Assembly: GCF_021654165.1 (NCBI RefSeq)
Contig: NZ_JAKFZN010000002.1
Location: 1-64,000, forward strand
DNA from: Nereida sp. MMG025
GTDB lineage: Bacteria; Pseudomonadota; Alphaproteobacteria; Rhodobacterales; Rhodobacteraceae
Length of the DNA stretch: 64,000 bases
Reading direction: 5' to 3'
The position numbers and the translations under genes were made by a program. This document shows positions 51,579-61,017 of the stretch, in pieces. Numbering within the stretch: the stretch's first letter is position 1; each line of letters opens with the position of its first letter. A model generated the notes under the pieces. The model was not told where the DNA came from, made no database searches, and was given only the letters and a program-made list of their open reading frames with translations.

Positions 51579-54203
51579 CTAGAACCTTTCCAGCAGTCGC
51601 TTGAGGTATTCAAGTTCCACCTCGGGGCGTTCGCCCTCACCCGAACGGCGGCGGATTTCGTCCAGCAACTCGCGTGCGCGACGGTAAACATCTTCGCCCT
51701 GCAGCAAGTCTTCACCCGTGCCAACATTGCCCTGATTGCCGCGGTCGCGTCCAAGCGGGTCGCGGCTTCGGTTGTCACCGCCTTCACCAGCTTGCTGGTT
51801 TTGTTGCTGACCTTGGCCTTGCTGTTGTTGCTGTTCTGCCATCGCCTCACCCAGACTGCGCATTCCTTCGCGCAAGGCTTCCATCGCGCGTGATTGCTGA
51901 TCAATCGCTTCCGCCAGATCGCCGCCCCGCAGCGCATCCTCTGCATTCTCCATTGCGCCTTCGGCGCGGCCAAGCGCATCGCGTGCAGCGTCGCCTGCTT
52001 CCGTTCCAGCGCCGGGCAGATTGCCGCGTTGCTGATTAAGCTCCTGACGCAGGGCTTGCTGACGATCGGCAAGATCACCTTCCAAGCCGCCTTCGCCGTC
52101 CTGACCGCCCTCTCCCTGCTGCTGGCCTTGCTGTTGTCCTGGCTGTTGTCCTTGGCCACCCTGCTGCCCTTGACTGTTGTTGCCTTGGCCCTGCCCTTGT
52201 TGGCCCTCATGGCTTTCGCCTTGGCCTTGGGCACCGTTGCGGCCTTCGTTACCTTGGTTTTCACCAGCTTGGGCATCGGGATTAAACTGCTCTTGCAGAT
52301 CGCGGAAGGCCTGATCCGACAACCCTTGCTGGTCCCGCAACGTCTCGGCCAGTCCTTCCATCGCCTGCTCACCCTCGCCGCCCTGCTGGCCTTGGGTGAC
52401 ACGCATGTTTTCCATCATCTGGTTCAGCTGTTCCATCAACTCCTGCGCCTCGGCCATGCGGCCTTCTTCCATCAGGCGCTGGATTTCATCCATCATCTGT
52501 TGAAGCTGATCTGCCGACAGTTCCTGACTTTGGCCGTTCTGGGCTTGCTGTTGGTCCTCGCCATTGCGCTGCTGTTCTTGCGCCAACTGGCGGATGTAGT
52601 CACGCGACGCGTCGCGCAATTCTTGCATCAACTCGGCGATTTCCTCATCCGACGCACCATTGCGCATGGCCTCGGACAAACGTTCCTGTGCACGGCGCAA
52701 CCGCTCACGCGCATCTTCAAGATCGCCTTCTTCTAGCAGCAGGGCCAAGTCCCACATCGCCGTCGAAACCTCTTCGACCTGTTCATCTGTCATGCCGTAG
52801 GGGGCAAGCGCTTCGATGCGGCGCAAGATAAACCGCAGACGCAGATAGGCTGTTTCAGACCGGAATATATCATCGGGAAGATACGACACCGCCCGCAAAA
52901 TTTGGGCGACGCGCGGCCCATTCTCGCGGTTCCAAAGCAAATCACGGCGCTGCTCGATAATGGCGGCCGCCATCGGATCAAAAAACCGACGGCCAGGCAA
53001 AATCATCTTCACCGCCGCAGATTGCGCAGTCTGTCCAAGGTCGTCCTGCACCTCCAACTGCAAAATCACAGGCAGATTGGCATAGGCATATTCACTGAAA
53101 TTATCTTGCAGCACCTCTTCGAATTGGGTGCGATCCCCGGTGATCGTCATGGGCAGATCAACAACCAGCGGCGCACGGTCTTCGGGCGCAGCAATCAACC
53201 CGTGGCGCCGCTCTACGGCGGTCAGGTCAAGGGTGATGGTGCCTGTTCCCGAAACCACGCCATAATCATCACGGGCCATAAACAGCTGTCGCATCGTGCC
53301 ATCCGCCTCGCTTTCAAGCGGGGCCGACACTATAACCGACGGCGGTTGATCTGGCTCGACCACAACACTCCAGCTGCGCCCACCTTGGCCTTCGATCGCA
53401 AGGGTGCCGCTTTTGGTCAAATCAAAGGTCTGCACTGGTTCTACAGGGGCATCATCATCTGCTAAAATGGGGCGGCCAGAGACTGTTTCAGCCACGTCCA
53501 ATGCGCCCACCTCACCATAAAGACGGAGGGTGATGCGCGATCCTTGGGGGGCGCGAAACGCTTCGCCATTAATGTCGTTCAAATACAGAGTCGGCTTTCC
53601 TGTGTAGGCTGGTGGCTCAACCCACCCCTCCCAAGTTGGCCCCGCCGCAAGGGCAGGGTTGCCAATCGTCGCATCTGTCACCGAAGCGATCCGACTGACC
53701 GAGCCAAACAGCACCGCAACAGCCAAGCCGATCACCGCAACAAAGCGCAGCCCATAAGGGTCGCGGTCAGAAATCCGCAAATCAGGCTGTGGCGCCTTCG
53801 CAGCAGAGACTTTGTCGGCCATTCGCTCCAGATGAGCCTGCCAGACCCCTTCGGATGCCGTGTCGCCCGCACCAATGGCCTGTTCATCCAATAGCGCCGC
53901 GATGGGTTTGCCGCGCAAGGTGCTGTCCAAACGGTCCAACGCTTCTTGGCCTGTCGGGCTTTGATAATGACGGACACCAAAAACAAGCGCCCAGACACCT
54001 GCACCTAGGGCAAGCGCACCAAACGCCCATATGCCTTCGGCCGGCAACGCATCCTGAAGCCCCATCATAAGACACGCAGCCGTGGCAAAAAGAACTGTCC
54101 AAAGCGGCCAGAATGCACGGGTCACGCGTTCTGCCACCATGCCGCGGCGCGTCCAGATGGCAGCGCGCAGGGCTGATTTCGGCAGTCTTGGCTGATCACT
54201 CAT
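51579..54203 (-). CDS. TIGR02302/DUF4175 family membrane protein
   Basis: An 874-residue inner-membrane protein conserved in alphaproteobacteria. Three membrane helices lie near the N-terminus (about 28-48, 57-77 and 150-168), then a large periplasmic beta domain (about 185-420), a helical region and a long Gln/Glu/Gly-rich stretch (about 540-840) with runs such as GQGNNSQGQQGGQGQQPGQQ. The function is unknown; the position beside lysA and the periplasmic bulk suggest an envelope role. The opposite strand carries long Leu-rich open frames that merely mirror the Gln codons. It ends 3 bp from the convergent zinc-ribbon gene. Confidence 0.88.
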   Translation of the reverse strand: MSDQPRLPKSALRAAIWTRRGMVAERVTRAFWPLWTVLFATAACLMMGLQDALPAEGIWAFGALALGAGVWALVFGVRHYQSPTGQEALDRLDSTLRGKPIAALLDEQAIGAGDTASEGVWQAHLERMADKVSAAKAPQPDLRISDRDPYGLRFVAVIGLAVAVLFGSVSRIASVTDATIGNPALAAGPTWEGWVEPPAYTGKPTLYLNDINGEAFRAPQGSRITLRLYGEVGALDVAETVSGRPILADDDAPVEPVQTFDLTKSGTLAIEGQGGRSWSVVVEPDQPPSVIVSAPLESEADGTMRQLFMARDDYGVVSGTGTITLDLTAVERRHGLIAAPEDRAPLVVDLPMTITGDRTQFEEVLQDNFSEYAYANLPVILQLEVQDDLGQTAQSAAVKMILPGRRFFDPMAAAIIEQRRDLLWNRENGPRVAQILRAVSYLPDDIFRSETAYLRLRFILRRIEALAPYGMTDEQVEEVSTAMWDLALLLEEGDLEDARERLRRAQERLSEAMRNGASDEEIAELMQELRDASRDYIRQLAQEQQRNGEDQQQAQNGQSQELSADQLQQMMDEIQRLMEEGRMAEAQELMEQLNQMMENMRVTQGQQGGEGEQAMEGLAETLRDQQGLSDQAFRDLQEQFNPDAQAGENQGNEGRNGAQGQGESHEGQQGQGQGNNSQGQQGGQGQQPGQQQGQQQGEGGQDGEGGLEGDLADRQQALRQELNQQRGNLPGAGTEAGDAARDALGRAEGAMENAEDALRGGDLAEAIDQQSRAMEALREGMRSLGEAMAEQQQQQGQGQQQNQQAGEGGDNRSRDPLGRDRGNQGNVGTGEDLLQGEDVYRRARELLDEIRRRSGEGERPEVELEYLKRLLERF

Positions 54204-54239
54204 ATCGCGTTCCCGTTGCTCGGCACGCAGGATAGCGTA

Positions 54240-55508
54240 TCAGAGCCATTCGGGGATGGTATCTCGATTTATCATCTCGTCAAAGGTCGGACGTGGACGG
54301 ATAACCGCAAATTGATCGCCTTGCACCAAAACCTCCGGGATCAACGGGCGCGAATTATACTCCGACGACATCACCGCGCCGTATGCCCCCGCGCTGCGAA
54401 ACGCGATAAGATCATCCGCTTTCAGCAGGGCCATATGGCGACCCTTGGTAAAGGTGTCGCCGCTTTCGCAAACAGGTCCGACTATATCATAGGGCGTTTG
54501 TTCCGTTCCAGCCGCAGGCTCTATCACGGGAATAATATCGTGGTAGGCCCCATACATCGCAGGGCGGATCAAATCGTTCATCGCGCCATCAATGATCAGG
54601 AATTCGCGGTCGCCGCCGTCCTTCACATAAATCACTTTGCTAACCATAAGACCCGCGTTTCCACTGATCAGACGGCCCGGCTCAATCTCGATCTCAACAT
54701 CCAAGCCGTCAAAAACACGTTTGACCATCGCACCATAGTCGGTCGGCAGGGGCGGTGCCTCGTTGCTGGCTTGTGCATAAGGGATGCCCAGACCACCACC
54801 CAGATCAAGGCGGATGATCTCATGGCCCTCTGCGCGCAACTGTTTGGTCAGCTCACGCACTTTGTTATAGGCCAGCTCAAATGGCTCCAACTGGGTCAAC
54901 TGGCTGCCGATGTGCACATCAATGCCAACCACCTTCAAACCAGGCAAAGCCGCCGCACGGGCATACACTTCTGACGCCCGTTCAATCGGGATGCCAAATT
55001 TATCACCTTTTTTGCCTGTGCTGATCTTCTCGTGGGTTTTGGCGTCCACATCGGGGTTCACCCGCACCGTAATCGGCGCTTCTACACCCATCGAGGTCGC
55101 AACTGCCGATAGCACCTCCATCTCTGGCTCGCTTTCCACGTTGAATTGGCGCACCCCGCCTTCAAGCGCCAGACGCATCTCATCAGCCGTTTTGCCGACG
55201 CCTGAAAACACAATCTTGTCACCCGATACACCCGCCGCTTTTGCGCGCATGTATTCACCACCTGACACAACATCCATGCCGGCCCCTGCATCGCCAAGCA
55301 GCTTGAGAACCGCTTGGTTGCTGTTGGACTTCATCGCAAAACACACAAGGTGATCGATGCCCGAAAGCGCATCGTCAAACAGGGCGAAGTGCCGCAACAG
55401 CGTGGCGCTGGAATAGACATAAAACGGCGTGCCGACCTGTGCTGCAATCTGCGCAACAGGCACATCTTCGGCCATCAACTGGCCATCACGGTAAAGGAAG
55501 TGATCCAT
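54240..55508 (-). CDS. lysA: Diaminopimelate decarboxylase
   Basis: A 422-residue PLP enzyme (fold type III) that makes L-lysine from meso-diaminopimelate. The PLP lysine is in CFAMKSNSNQAV; other motifs are DVVSGGEYMRA, VRVNPDVDA, HIGSQL, LDLGGGLGIPY and VCESGDTF, with the second-subunit cysteine. The length is normal. It belongs to the run argH, lipoprotein, DUF2834, lysA, TIGR02302, with 20 bp to the upstream gene. Confidence 0.97.
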   Translation of the reverse strand: MDHFLYRDGQLMAEDVPVAQIAAQVGTPFYVYSSATLLRHFALFDDALSGIDHLVCFAMKSNSNQAVLKLLGDAGAGMDVVSGGEYMRAKAAGVSGDKIVFSGVGKTADEMRLALEGGVRQFNVESEPEMEVLSAVATSMGVEAPITVRVNPDVDAKTHEKISTGKKGDKFGIPIERASEVYARAAALPGLKVVGIDVHIGSQLTQLEPFELAYNKVRELTKQLRAEGHEIIRLDLGGGLGIPYAQASNEAPPLPTDYGAMVKRVFDGLDVEIEIEPGRLISGNAGLMVSKVIYVKDGGDREFLIIDGAMNDLIRPAMYGAYHDIIPVIEPAAGTEQTPYDIVGPVCESGDTFTKGRHMALLKADDLIAFRSAGAYGAVMSSEYNSRPLIPEVLVQGDQFAVIRPRPTFDEMINRDTIPEWL

Positions 55509-55528
55509 AGGCTATATCGTCCAGACGC

Positions 55529-55846
55529 TCAGACCCGCGCGGCCGCAGGAGACAATTTGAAAAAAGCATAAAGCGGCAATCCACAGCTGACCCCGATGCA
55601 AAACGTGGCAGGGATCACCAGAAGATAGCGCCACATTCGGGTCGTCGCGGCCTCATAAATAACCCATACCGTCAGCGCAACGGCGGCAACAGTCAGATCC
55701 CAAACCAGACCACTGCTGGCGTCATTGGCGTGCCATGCGTCTACCATCGGGCCAAGCGCATATCCTTCGGCCTCAAACCAGCTGATGAAATAATACATCG
55801 GATGGATCGTGCCCCAGACCGCCAGCGCCAAAAACAACCAGCGCAT
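55529..55846 (-). CDS. DUF2834 small membrane protein
   Basis: A 105-residue protein with three hydrophobic segments (about 1-20, 45-65 and 72-95). It opens LFLALAVWGTIHPMYYFISWF and has SSGLVWDLTVAAVALTVWVIYE, the pattern of DUF2834. The function is unknown. It sits 1 bp after the small lipoprotein gene in the argH-lysA operon. Confidence 0.8.
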   Translation of the reverse strand: MRWLFLALAVWGTIHPMYYFISWFEAEGYALGPMVDAWHANDASSGLVWDLTVAAVALTVWVIYEAATTRMWRYLLVIPATFCIGVSCGLPLYAFFKLSPAAARV

Positions 55847-55847
55847 G

Positions 55848-56018
55848 TTACAGCCCGATCCGCACGTTCACAGGACCCGCTTTGGCCCCGACACTTGCCG
55901 ATGTGCGCACACCGTTAGGCCCAACGTTCACATTTACGCCGCCTGTGGGTTTCACAGGTTCGCCGTCCGCACCGCACGCCGCCAGCGCCAAAGCCGCCAA
56001 GACAATCAATTTCTTCAT
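55848..56018 (-). CDS. Very small lipoprotein
   Basis: A 56-residue protein with a lipoprotein signal ([15 protein letters not shown], lipobox LAAC, lipidated Cys15) and a 41-residue mature part rich in Gly/Val ([19 protein letters not shown]). AAGGAG lies before the ATG at 56018, which overlaps the argH stop by 4 nt. It resembles argH-linked small lipoproteins of Rhodobacterales; the role is unknown. Confidence 0.8.
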   Translation of the reverse strand: MKKLIVLAALALAACGADGEPVKPTGGVNVNVGPNGVRTSASVGAKAGPVNVRIGL

Positions 56019-57406
56019 TCCAAAATCTCCTTCCAAGCCGCAATCTGCTTGCGTACCTCGCTTGGTGCTGTTCCGCCAAACGACGTGCGCGATGCAACTG
56101 AATTATGTACGCCCAAAACACCAAACACATCATCCGTAATCTGATCATGAACTGACTTCATCTGTGCAAGCGTCAAGTCAGGCAAATCGCACCCCTGCTT
56201 TTCGGCCATCGCAACCAAAGCGCCCGTGACATGGTGGGCATCGCGAAACGGCAGGTTCAATTCGCGCACCAGCCAATCGGCCAGATCCGTCGCGGTGCTG
56301 AACCCTGTGGCGGCCGCTGCTTCCAGCGCCTCCACATTCGCGGTCATATCCCGCACCATCCCGTCCATGACAGCAAGCGACAACATCAGGTTGTCGGCAG
56401 CATCAAACACTTGCTCTTTGTCTTCTTGCATGTCTTTCGAATAGGCCAGCGGCAGGCCCTTCATCACCGTCATCAGTGCGACATTCGCCCCAAAAATCCG
56501 CCCGATCTTGGAGCGAAGCAATTCAGCCGCATCAGGGTTGCGCTTTTGCGGCATAATACTGCTGCCTGTAGACCACTCATCACTGATGCGCACAAAATTG
56601 AACTGCGCGGTCGACCAGATCACAAGCTCTTCTGCAAAGCGGCTCAGGTGCATGGCGCAGATGCTCGCGCAGCTTAGGAATTCCAGCGCAAAGTCGCGGT
56701 CACTTACCGCGTCCAGCGAATTGGCTGTCGGGCGGTCAAACCCAAGCGCCTTCGCCGTCATATCGCGATCAATCGGAAATCCCGTGCCAGCCAGTGCCGC
56801 CGATCCGAGTGGCGAGGTATTCATCCGCGCGCGCGCATCGGCAAATCGCGAACGATCCCGCGCCAGCATCTCGACATAGGCCATCATGTGATGGCCCCAC
56901 GTAACGGGCTGCGCGACTTGCAGATGGGTGAACCCGGGCATGACCCAATCGGCACCCGCCTCTGCTTGCCCAAGGAAGGCTTGCATAAGCCTGACAAGCG
57001 CCGCATCCACCGCATCGAACTGATCACGCACCCACAGCTTAAAGTCCGTCGCCACCTGATCATTGCGCGACCGCCCCGTGTGAAGGCGGCCTGCAGGTTC
57101 GCCGATCACCTCTTTCAGGCGGGCTTCCACATTCATGTGAATGTCCTCAAGCTCTTTGGAGAACGGAAACTTTCCTGTTTCAATCTCTGACAAGACTGTG
57201 AGAAGCCCTTCACGCATCGCTTCCGCCTCGTTAGGTGTCACAATGCCTGTGGCGCCCAACATTGCGGCATGGGCCCTTGAGCCTGCAATATCTTGCGCCG
57301 CCATCCGCTGGTCAAAATCAATGCTCGCATTAATTGCTTGCATGATATCCGAGTTACCAGCGGCAAAACGGCCACCCCACATCTGGTTTGAGGATTTGTC
57401 TGACAT
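56015..57406 (-). CDS. argH: Argininosuccinate lyase
   Basis: A 463-residue enzyme that splits argininosuccinate to arginine and fumarate. It has the N-terminal [32 protein letters not shown], and the fumarase-superfamily signature [12 protein letters not shown]. The ATG at 57406 matches the family start. It is the first gene of a five-gene minus-strand run and is divergent from tlpA. Confidence 0.97.
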   Translation of the reverse strand: MSDKSSNQMWGGRFAAGNSDIMQAINASIDFDQRMAAQDIAGSRAHAAMLGATGIVTPNEAEAMREGLLTVLSEIETGKFPFSKELEDIHMNVEARLKEVIGEPAGRLHTGRSRNDQVATDFKLWVRDQFDAVDAALVRLMQAFLGQAEAGADWVMPGFTHLQVAQPVTWGHHMMAYVEMLARDRSRFADARARMNTSPLGSAALAGTGFPIDRDMTAKALGFDRPTANSLDAVSDRDFALEFLSCASICAMHLSRFAEELVIWSTAQFNFVRISDEWSTGSSIMPQKRNPDAAELLRSKIGRIFGANVALMTVMKGLPLAYSKDMQEDKEQVFDAADNLMLSLAVMDGMVRDMTANVEALEAAAATGFSTATDLADWLVRELNLPFRDAHHVTGALVAMAEKQGCDLPDLTLAQMKSVHDQITDDVFGVLGVHNSVASRTSFGGTAPSEVRKQIAAWKEILE

Positions 57407-57433
57407 CGTGCAAAAGCCCTTCGAGGTAGAAAT

Positions 57434-58078
57434 ATGCGTCTTTTCGGTTTGAACCCCCTTTATCTTGGGCTTGGCATCGGTGCAATCGCAGTGGTGGGCT
57501 TTCTGGCCAGCCAAGACGCATCTGCCCCCGCCAATGAAACCGCGCAGGCGCGCGATTACAGCGGTGCTGCAGGGTTGCTTGATGGCTCAATGAAAAAGCT
57601 GCAATTTCGCAGCGCCCCCACACCTGTCTCAAGCGTGGCGTTTACGTCTTCCGAAGGTGCCGAGCTGACCTTACAGGAGTATGCGGGAAAATACACGGTC
57701 GTGAATTTTTGGGCCACATGGTGCGCGCCCTGCCGCAAAGAGATGCCGATGCTGTCAGAATTGCAAAGTGAATTCGGCGGGGACGATTTTGAAGTGGTGA
57801 CAATCGCCACCGGGCGCAACAACCCCATGGGAATCAAGTCATTCTTCAAGGAAGTCGGCGTCGGCAATCTGCCCCGTCATCAAGACGCCAAACAAGCCCT
57901 TGCGCGTGATATGGCCGTGCTTGGCCTGCCTGTTACCATCATCATCGATCCATCTGGCCGTGAAATTGCACGCATGACTGGCGATGCAGACTGGGCCAGC
58001 CCCTCCGCCAAGGACATGATCAAAACCCTTCTGGCCGGACCCCAAGATCAGCGCAGCGCCGATGTTGCGGGCAACTGA
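57434..58078 (+). CDS. tlpA: TlpA-family thiol-disulfide reductase
   Basis: A 214-residue thioredoxin-like protein anchored by an N-terminal helix (about 8-26), with the active site WCAPC in [17 protein letters not shown] and a cis-Pro in [10 protein letters not shown]. TlpA proteins keep periplasmic cysteines reduced, for example during cytochrome oxidase copper-centre assembly. It is divergent from argH. Its last 59 bp overlap the convergent tag gene, an unusually long overlap. Confidence 0.92.
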   Translation: MRLFGLNPLYLGLGIGAIAVVGFLASQDASAPANETAQARDYSGAAGLLDGSMKKLQFRSAPTPVSSVAFTSSEGAELTLQEYAGKYTVVNFWATWCAPCRKEMPMLSELQSEFGGDDFEVVTIATGRNNPMGIKSFFKEVGVGNLPRHQDAKQALARDMAVLGLPVTIIIDPSGREIARMTGDADWASPSAKDMIKTLLAGPQDQRSADVAGN

Positions 58079-58604
58079 CTTCGTGATCGTTCACCAACCC
58101 GCAGGCTTGCATCCACGCATAAACAATCGTCGGACCGCAAAATTTGAAGCCCTCTTTCTTTAGACTTTTAGAGAGTTTTTCGCTTTCAGACGTCTGTGTC
58201 GGCCTCAGATTTTCACGATCAAATGCGTTTTGCCGCGGGACGCCACCGACATGGGACCACACAAAAGAGGCAAAGCCATCGCGTGCTTCAATTCGCAGGT
58301 AGGCCTGCGCCTTGCCGATGGTGGCGGCAATTTTCCCACGGTGTCGCACGATACCTTTGTCTTGCAGCAGCCTTTCGATGTCTGCATCACCCCACATGGA
58401 AATCACTTTGGGATCAAAGCCTTGGAAGGCCGCGCGAAACGCATCACGCTTGTTCAGAATGGTTGACCACGACAGACCTGCCTGAAACCCGTCAAGGATC
58501 AGCTTTTCCCATAGGGCACGGCCATCCCATTCAGGCACGCCCCATTCCGTATCATGATAGGCCTGCATTTTTGGATCGCTGCCAGCCCATGCGCACCTGT
58601 CCAT
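58020..58604 (-). CDS. tag: DNA-3-methyladenine glycosylase I
   Basis: A 194-residue base-excision repair enzyme that removes 3-methyladenine. It opens RCAWAGSDPKMQAYHDTEWGVP, giving zinc ligands Cys4 and His17; the other two are in the C-terminal NDHEVSC. The LDGFQAGLSWSTILNKRDAFRAAF block and the FKFCGPTIVYAWMQACGLVNDH stretch are typical. The 3' end overlaps tlpA by 59 bp tail to tail, and both frames encode sequence that looks family-like up to the last 20 residues. Confidence 0.95.
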   Translation of the reverse strand: MDRCAWAGSDPKMQAYHDTEWGVPEWDGRALWEKLILDGFQAGLSWSTILNKRDAFRAAFQGFDPKVISMWGDADIERLLQDKGIVRHRGKIAATIGKAQAYLRIEARDGFASFVWSHVGGVPRQNAFDRENLRPTQTSESEKLSKSLKKEGFKFCGPTIVYAWMQACGLVNDHEVSCPQHRRCADLGVRPEGF

Positions 58605-58721
58605 ACCCGATCTCCCTAAAATTCAAGACAATCAATCCTCGAAATTTAGGAAAATGACAGCCTTTACCTTTCGTTCAGTCGATTGCGCCAAACACAAGCC
58701 AACTTGGAAAGGGAACTTCAA

Positions 58722-59579
58722 ATGGGACTGCACCCAAATTCCAAAGCCATGTTCGGCTCGCAGCACGTCCGCACCAATCCGTTGGATTGCGCCGTCCAGT
58801 CGCGTGATAAACACACCTTGGACATGGTCGAAGCCGCCTTGCGCCATAAAGAAACGATGCTGGCCTTTCAGCCAATCGTGGCCAGAAACACGCCGAACAA
58901 AGCAGTGATGTACGAAGGCCTGATCCGTGTGCTGGACGCAACCGGGCGCATCATCCCGGCCAAAGATTTCATGCCCGTGGTTGAGGATCTTGAGATTGGG
59001 CGGATGATTGATTGCGTGGCTTTGGAATTGGGTTTGCAATCGCTGACCGTGCAACCCGATTTACGGCTGTCCATCAATATGTCCGCCCGCTCTGTCGGCT
59101 ATCAACCCTGGATGCGCACGCTTGAAACCGGGTTGCGTGCAGATCCCACTGTTGGCGAACGGCTGATCCTCGAAATCACCGAAAGCTCTGCAATGCTGTT
59201 GCCCGAAGTGGTCATCAGCTTCATGGCACAGATGCAAAACCACGGAATCGCCTTTGCGATGGATGACTTCGGGGCTGGCTATACCTCGTTTCGCTATCTG
59301 CGTGATTTCATGTTCGATATCATCAAGATCGACGGGACATTCATTCGCGGTGTTGCACGCGACCCCGACAATCAGGTCTTGCTGGCGGCCCTGATGTCCA
59401 TCGCCGAACAATTTGACATGCTCACAATCGCCGAAAGTATCGAAACGGTCGAAGATGACGCTTACCTGCGCGCCACACCAATCGATTGTCTGCAGGGGTA
59501 TTTCTACGGCGCACCAACCATTTCACCCCCGTGGCGCCAGACAGATCGCAAACGCGCCAGATCGCGAAGAACAGCCTAA
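58722..59579 (+). CDS. EAL-domain cyclic-di-GMP phosphodiesterase
   Basis: A 285-residue stand-alone EAL protein. The catalytic set looks complete: EGLIR in place of the EALxR motif (metal Glu kept), INMSA (Asn), LEITES (Glu), DDFGAGYTS (two Asp), KIDG (Lys), the AESIE Glu and LQGYFYG (Gln). It should therefore hydrolyse c-di-GMP. No sensory or membrane domain is attached; the first 40 residues are helical. AAAGGG lies about 8 nt before the ATG at 58722; a TTG 39 nt upstream is less likely. Confidence 0.92.
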   Translation: MGLHPNSKAMFGSQHVRTNPLDCAVQSRDKHTLDMVEAALRHKETMLAFQPIVARNTPNKAVMYEGLIRVLDATGRIIPAKDFMPVVEDLEIGRMIDCVALELGLQSLTVQPDLRLSINMSARSVGYQPWMRTLETGLRADPTVGERLILEITESSAMLLPEVVISFMAQMQNHGIAFAMDDFGAGYTSFRYLRDFMFDIIKIDGTFIRGVARDPDNQVLLAALMSIAEQFDMLTIAESIETVEDDAYLRATPIDCLQGYFYGAPTISPPWRQTDRKRARSRRTA

Positions 59580-59594
59580 GGCGCTTGGTCGCGC

Positions 59595-59611
59595 ATGCTG
59601 CGTCGCAGCAT
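59595..59611. promoter_or_regulatory. CTGCN3GCAG palindrome upstream of phaA (candidate PhaR site)
   Basis: ATGCTGCG and CGCAGCAT pair perfectly around one central base, containing CTGCGTCGCAG. This matches the CTGC-N3-GCAG pattern that I recall for the polyhydroxybutyrate regulator PhaR in Rhodobacter. It lies 177 bp before the phaA start and 16 bp after the EAL stop codon. It could alternatively be a small hairpin at the end of the EAL transcript. Confidence 0.5.
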
Positions 59612-59787
59612 ATCTGGCGGAAAGAAATACCTATACGCTTGTAAACAAAGGCCAGTGACACTCTGTCCCTTTGAAGGAATCGCCAAATTCTCGTAGCTGT
59701 CCGACCCAAGCTGGTTGAGTGGTTTGGGTGCATCCTGTGCCCTTTCATGATCTCGACCAGATTGAGAAAGAAAAAAGGACAGACCCC

Positions 59788-60963
59788 ATGACGAATGTTG
59801 TCATCGCCTCTGCCGCCCGAACTGCCGTTGGTAGCTTCGGAGGCAGCTTTGCAAACACCCCCGCCCATGATCTGGGTGCCACAGTGCTCGCCGAAGTCGT
59901 CGCGCGCGCAGGTGTCGACAAGGCGGAAGTGTCCGAAACCATTCTGGGTCAGGTTCTCACAGCGGCGCAGGGCCAAAACCCCGCACGCCAGGCGCATATC
60001 AACGCAGGCCTTCCCCAAGAAGGGGCCGCATGGAGCCTTAACCAAGTGTGCGGCTCTGGCCTTCGCGCCGTGGCATTGGGCGCACAACACATCATGCTTG
60101 GCGATGCCGACATCGTCTGCGCAGGCGGTCAGGAAAATATGACGCTGAGCCCCCATGCCGCAAACCTGCGCGCAGGTCACAAAATGGGCGACATGAAATA
60201 CATCGATACCATGATCCGCGATGGCCTTTGGGACGCGTTCAACGGCTACCACATGGGCCAAACCGCCGAAAACGTGGCCGAGCAATGGCAAATCAGCCGC
60301 GAAGACCAAGATAACTTCGCCGTTGCTTCGCAAAACAAAGCTGAAGCCGCTCAAAAAGCTGGCAAATTCGCCGATGAAATCGTGCCCTTCACCGTAAAGA
60401 CCCGCAAGGGCGACATCATCGTAGACAGCGACGAATACATCCGCCACGGGGCCAACATCGAAGCGATGGCAAAAATGCGCCCCGCGTTCACCAAAGATGG
60501 CTCCGTCACCGCGGCAAACGCATCTGGCCTGAACGATGGCGCCGCTGCGACCTTGCTTATGTCGGCTGAAAACGCAGAAAAGCGCGGCATCAAACCATTG
60601 GCACGCATTGCATCTTATGCAACAGCCGGTCTTGATCCGTCGATCATGGGCGTTGGTCCTATCTACGCTTCGCGCAAAGCACTCGACAAAGCAGGGTGGT
60701 CCGTCAGCGATCTGGATCTGGTCGAAGCCAACGAAGCATTCGCGGCCCAGGCCTGCGCCGTTAACAAAGACATGGGATGGGACCCTGCAATCGTAAACGT
60801 CAACGGCGGCGCGATTGCGATTGGTCACCCCATCGGTGCCTCTGGGTGCCGCGTTCTGAACACTCTGCTGTTCGAAATGCAACGCCGCGACGCCAAAAAA
60901 GGCCTCGCAACGCTTTGTATCGGCGGCGGTATGGGCGTTGCCCTTTGCGTCGAACGCGATTGA
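59788..60963 (+). CDS. phaA: Acetyl-CoA C-acetyltransferase (beta-ketothiolase)
   Basis: A 391-residue thiolase that condenses two acetyl-CoA to acetoacetyl-CoA, the first step of polyhydroxybutyrate synthesis and also the entry to the ethylmalonyl-CoA pathway. The catalytic residues are in [11 protein letters not shown] (acylated Cys), [11 protein letters not shown] (His) and [10 protein letters not shown] (second Cys). The ATG at 59788 is the family start. phaB follows after 54 bp, but a strong terminator lies between them. Confidence 0.97.
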   Translation: MTNVVIASAARTAVGSFGGSFANTPAHDLGATVLAEVVARAGVDKAEVSETILGQVLTAAQGQNPARQAHINAGLPQEGAAWSLNQVCGSGLRAVALGAQHIMLGDADIVCAGGQENMTLSPHAANLRAGHKMGDMKYIDTMIRDGLWDAFNGYHMGQTAENVAEQWQISREDQDNFAVASQNKAEAAQKAGKFADEIVPFTVKTRKGDIIVDSDEYIRHGANIEAMAKMRPAFTKDGSVTAANASGLNDGAAATLLMSAENAEKRGIKPLARIASYATAGLDPSIMGVGPIYASRKALDKAGWSVSDLDLVEANEAFAAQACAVNKDMGWDPAIVNVNGGAIAIGHPIGASGCRVLNTLLFEMQRRDAKKGLATLCIGGGMGVALCVERD

Positions 60964-60971
60964 TCACATCA

Positions 60972-60996
60972 GGCGGGCCAAGCGCCCGCCTTTTTT
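60972..60996 (+). terminator. Intrinsic terminator between phaA and phaB
   Basis: GGCGGGC and GCCCGCC form a perfect 7-bp stem with a 5-nt loop, followed directly by six T residues. It lies 9 bp after phaA and 22 bp before the phaB ATG, with the phaB ribosome site (GAGGAGG) just after it. Some read-through, or a promoter inside phaA, must feed phaB. Confidence 0.9.
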
Positions 60997-61017
60997 AATA
61001 CCTAGAGGAGGAATATC

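Noticed and set aside
51894-52736. A 280-codon Leu-rich plus-strand frame that looks like a membrane protein
   Set aside because: It is the complement of the Gln-rich tail of the TIGR02302 gene; CAG/CAA codons read backward give CTG/TTG leucines, so the hydrophobicity is an artefact.
51579-54203. Imperfect Gln-codon repeats as a CRISPR-like or satellite array
   Set aside because: Units are irregular, in frame and within a coding gene; there are no spacers of constant length.
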